NCBI GenBank assembly: GCA_016716565.1
Contig: JADJWC010000003.1
Location: forward strand, 434,001 to 498,000
Source: a bacterium
GTDB taxonomy: Bacteria > Bacteroidota > Ignavibacteria > Ignavibacteriales > Ignavibacteriaceae
DNA length: 64,000 nucleotides
Reading direction: 5' to 3'
Below the pieces are notes generated by a model. It was given only the letters and a program-made list of their open reading frames with translations. It was not told where the DNA came from and ran no database searches. Numbering within the stretch: the stretch's first letter is position 1; each line of letters starts with the position of its first letter. Positions 61,316-64,000 of this stretch are shown piece by piece. Both the position numbers and the translations under genes were made by a program.

Positions 61316-62788
61316 ATGAATGATAAATTCAAAATAGAAGAAGCTCTTACTTTTGATGATGTTTTATTGGTTCCTGCAAAATCATCCGTCCTTCCTCGGG
61401 AAGTTGATGTTACTACATATCTTACTCCTGAAATAAAACTTAATATTCCGATTATTTCAGCCGCGATGGATACCGTTACTGAATCAAATCTGGCGATTGC
61501 TTTAGCAAGAGAAGGTGGTATAGGGATTCTCCATAAAAACATGAGTATCGAAAGACAATGTGAAGAAGTTGATAAAGTTAAAAGATCAGAAAGTGGGATG
61601 ATAAAGGATCCGGTTACTCTCTCGCCCGATAAGACAATTAGAGAAGCGTTGGAGTTGATGAAAAAGTACAGTGTTTCAGGCATACCCATAGTTGATAATT
61701 CAAAGAAACTAGTCGGCATTCTCACGAACAGAGATTTGCGCTTTGAACCGAATGAAAAGCTGAAAGTCTCACAGTTGATGACAAAGGAAAACCTTGTCAC
61801 TGCTCCATTAGGAACTACTTTAGAGAAAGCGGAAAAAATTCTTCAAAGGTATAAAATCGAAAAGTTGCCGGTGGTTGATAAAAGAGGAATTCTAAAAGGA
61901 TTAATTACCTTTAAAGATATTATGAAGAAGAAGAAGCACCCAAATGCTTGCAAAGATGAACATGGTAGATTAAGAGTGGGAGCAGCAGTGGGTGTTACCA
62001 AAGATACCTTTGAAAGAATTCATGCATTAAGTTTAGCAGGTGCTGATACAATAATAATCGATACAGCCCATGGTCATTCAGCTGGAGTAATTAAAACTAT
62101 TAAGGAAGCAAGGGAAAAATTCAGATATATTCAGTTAATAGCTGGTAATATAGGAACTTACGAAGCATCACTTGATTTAATAAATTGTAAAGTAGATGCC
62201 ATAAAAGTTGGAATTGGTCCTGGCTCGATTTGTACGACAAGAGTAATAGCCGGAGTTGGAGTACCTCAGATTTCAGCAGTAATGAATTCGTACCGTGCAG
62301 CAAAAAAATATGGAATTCCAGTGATTGCAGATGGTGGAATTAAACAGACTGGTGATGTGGCAAAAGCATTGGCTGCGGGAGCACACAGTGTAATGATTGG
62401 AAGTCTCTTTGCAGGTGTTGAAGAAAGTCCGGGGGAAACAATTTTATATGAAGGAAGAAGCTTCAAATCATACAGAGGAATGGGCAGTCTCGGTGCAATG
62501 AAAGAGGGAAGTAAAGACAGATATTTTCAAGATGTTGAAGATGATATAGCCAAATTAGTACCGGAAGGTGTTGAAGGAAGAGTTCCTTACAAAGGTCCAT
62601 TAGAAAATACTATTTATCAGTTAGTTGGTGGACTAAGAGCAGCAATGGGATATTGCGGAGTTAAAAATATTGAGGCTCTAAGAAAGAATGCTACCTTTGT
62701 TAAAATAACTTCTGCAGGTTTAAAGGAAAGTCATCCACACGATGTAATAATTACCAAGGAAGCTCCTAATTATCAGGTTAAATCATAG
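61316..62788 (+). CDS. guaB: IMP dehydrogenase
   Basis: 490 residues. NAD-dependent oxidation of IMP to XMP, the committed step of GMP synthesis. N-terminal EEALTFDDVLLVPAKSSVLP, two CBS domains (~res 95-205; MIKDPVTLSPDKTIREALELM and LMTKENLVTAPLGTTLEKAEKIL), catalytic loop GPGSICTTR with the active Cys, GGIKQTGDVAKALAAGA, GSLFAGVEESPGE, YRGMGSLGAM and the flap YKGPLENTIYQLVGG. Start supported by AGGAA before the ATG. Confidence 0.98.
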   Translation: MNDKFKIEEALTFDDVLLVPAKSSVLPREVDVTTYLTPEIKLNIPIISAAMDTVTESNLAIALAREGGIGILHKNMSIERQCEEVDKVKRSESGMIKDPVTLSPDKTIREALELMKKYSVSGIPIVDNSKKLVGILTNRDLRFEPNEKLKVSQLMTKENLVTAPLGTTLEKAEKILQRYKIEKLPVVDKRGILKGLITFKDIMKKKKHPNACKDEHGRLRVGAAVGVTKDTFERIHALSLAGADTIIIDTAHGHSAGVIKTIKEAREKFRYIQLIAGNIGTYEASLDLINCKVDAIKVGIGPGSICTTRVIAGVGVPQISAVMNSYRAAKKYGIPVIADGGIKQTGDVAKALAAGAHSVMIGSLFAGVEESPGETILYEGRSFKSYRGMGSLGAMKEGSKDRYFQDVEDDIAKLVPEGVEGRVPYKGPLENTIYQLVGGLRAAMGYCGVKNIEALRKNATFVKITSAGLKESHPHDVIITKEAPNYQVKS

Positions 62789-62814
62789 GCTTCTATAAAG
62801 GGCGATTTATAATA

Positions 62815-64000
62815 ATGCATAAAGTTCTTGTTATTGCTTACTATTTCCCTCCAATGGGTTTAAGTGGCGTACAACGCACACTTAAATTTCTAAAGTATTT
62901 GAAAAATTATGGCTGGGAACCGACGGTAGTTACAACTGCTGAAGTTGCATATTTTGCTCATGATAATTCACTTCAAAAAGAATTGGATGAAACCGGGATC
63001 AGGGTAATCAGAGTTTCTGGTGCTGATCCAAATTCACTATTATCAAAAAAAGGAACCGTAAAACTTCCCAGTGAGTTTGTTCGTAAAACATTCAACAGAC
63101 TCAGCCAGATATTTTTTATTCCTGATAATAAACTTTCTTGGTCTAAAATAGCTTACAAAAAAAGCGTAGAACTTTTATCGAATGAACATTTTGACTGTAT
63201 ATTTATTTCAGGACCACCTTTCAGTCAATTTGATGTTTTCAGTGAAATTAAAAAAACTCACAACATTCCTTTAATTCTTGATTACCGAGATCTTTGGGTT
63301 GATAGCTATTTTTCTTTTTACCCAACTCCATTTCATAGAATTGCACATAAGAAAAAAGAATACCGGGCACTTAAAGCAGCAGATATAATTATTGCAACTA
63401 ATAGGAAGCTAAAAGAAAATCTAATCAATAATTACAAATTCTTAACATTTAACGATGTTACAATTGTTTCCCACGGTTATGATCAGGAAGATTTTGATAA
63501 CATCTCTCCTCAACCCAAACCCCAGAATAAAATGGTTCTCATGTATTCTGGAATATTCTTAGTCTACAGCACGCCCGAATATTTTCTAAAAGCATTTAAG
63601 CAACTCTCAATTGAAAGAACTGATATCGCCTCCAACATTGAACTTCATTTCGTAGGATTTTTAAGGAAGGAAAATCAAAAGTTGATTCGCAAATTAAATC
63701 TTCAGTCCTTTGTTAAAGATCATGGATATGTCAATCATGCAGAATCAATTGCAAAATTAAAATCTGCTGATATTTTATGGTTCATGGTAGGTAAAAGAAA
63801 AAATATTGATACAATTCTTCCCGGGAAAGTATACGAATATATAGGTTCAAAGAAGCCAATTATCGCATGTGTGCCTGAAGGTGCAGCGAAAATAGCAGCC
63901 ACTGAATACAAAGCCGCTTTTATTACGGAGCCTGATAATATTGAACAGATCAAGGATACGATAATACATGTTTATAATCTGTATAAGGAAGGGAAATTAC
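62815..64000 (+). CDS. Glycosyltransferase family 4 (3' partial)
   Basis: The frame is open from ATG 62815 to the end of the window, 395 codons. It begins MHKVLVIAYYFPPMGLSGVQRTLKFLKYL, the typical GT4 N-terminal Rossmann opening with a GG/GV-x-R loop. Further on are DYRDLWVDSYF, a linker, VSHGYDQEDFD, MYSGIF, LHFVGF, and IDTILPGKVYEYIGSKKPIIACVPEG, the C-terminal nucleotide-sugar site (E-x7-E-like region, here PGKVYEYIGSKKP). It would transfer a sugar to a lipid- or polysaccharide-linked acceptor. The stop lies beyond the window. 26 nt from guaB, so possibly one transcript. Confidence 0.9.
   Translation, partial: MHKVLVIAYYFPPMGLSGVQRTLKFLKYLKNYGWEPTVVTTAEVAYFAHDNSLQKELDETGIRVIRVSGADPNSLLSKKGTVKLPSEFVRKTFNRLSQIFFIPDNKLSWSKIAYKKSVELLSNEHFDCIFISGPPFSQFDVFSEIKKTHNIPLILDYRDLWVDSYFSFYPTPFHRIAHKKKEYRALKAADIIIATNRKLKENLINNYKFLTFNDVTIVSHGYDQEDFDNISPQPKPQNKMVLMYSGIFLVYSTPEYFLKAFKQLSIERTDIASNIELHFVGFLRKENQKLIRKLNLQSFVKDHGYVNHAESIAKLKSADILWFMVGKRKNIDTILPGKVYEYIGSKKPIIACVPEGAAKIAATEYKAAFITEPDNIEQIKDTIIHVYNLYKEGKL

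Noticed and set aside
1..64000. CRISPR arrays, prophage, IS elements
   Set aside because: No direct repeats with spacers, transposase, integrase or phage structural genes were seen on either strand.

Overview
The window is AT-rich and tightly packed. It looks like a chromosome segment from the Bacteroidota/Ignavibacteriota/Chlorobiota branch, most likely an Ignavibacteria-type organism (inference). The reasons are C-terminal type IX secretion sorting domains of the NYPNPFNP type on three proteins, many small outer-membrane barrels and DUF4136 lipoproteins, Omp85-type barrels with unusual N-terminal domains, weak Shine-Dalgarno use at many starts, and a quinol:cytochrome c reductase locus built around a multiheme cytochrome. 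I see no phage genes, IS elements, CRISPR array or rRNA. Most of the window (8.4-59.6 kb) is read from the minus strand.

Layout. 0-8.4 kb (+): the end of an adenylate cyclase/TPR protein, then two paralogous proteins joining a kinase-like domain to an outer-membrane barrel, with a secreted metallophosphoesterase between them. 8.4-11 kb: polyphosphate kinase and a SixA-type histidine phosphatase. 11.2-12.4 kb: an HD hydrolase fused to a Pycsar-effector-type membrane domain. 12.4-31.6 kb: a long block of lipoproteins, small barrels, FadL-like and DUF481 proteins, VOC, GDPD and AI-2E family proteins, and T9SS-exported BNR proteins. 31.7-37.5 kb: two long lipoprotein arylsulfatases flanking a glycine-zipper protein. 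37.6-39 kb: a HAF-repeat T9SS protein. 39.2-43.9 kb: an operon for cytochrome b, Rieske protein, octaheme cytochrome c, a HEAT/TPR module and a TetR regulator. 44.1-45.6 kb: a third arylsulfatase with a long structured leader. 46-51 kb: a DUF748 protein, a lipoprotein and two barrels. 51-55.6 kb: DAHP synthase and a complete riboflavin operon (ribD-ribE-ribBA-ribH). 55.7 kb: tRNA-Ser(GCU). 55.8-60 kb: a zinc/manganese uptake operon with a His-rich outer-membrane protein. 60-64 kb (+): acyl-CoA dehydrogenase, IMP dehydrogenase and the start of a glycosyltransferase.

Three genes are split by single-base frameshifts: a BNR/T9SS protein near 14,330, a DUF4136 lipoprotein near 26,866, and the cytochrome/TPR pair near 40,734. 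Homopolymer errors in a long-read assembly are a simple explanation for the first and third. The third also sits on a perfect A_AAA_AAA slippery heptamer, so a biological frameshift there deserves a test. The most unusual items are the kinase-like/outer-membrane barrel pair with its phosphoesterase, the HD-PycTM protein, a leader inverted repeat that can mask the ribosome binding site of one sulfatase, and a palindrome with an identical or near-identical core upstream of three minus-strand genes.
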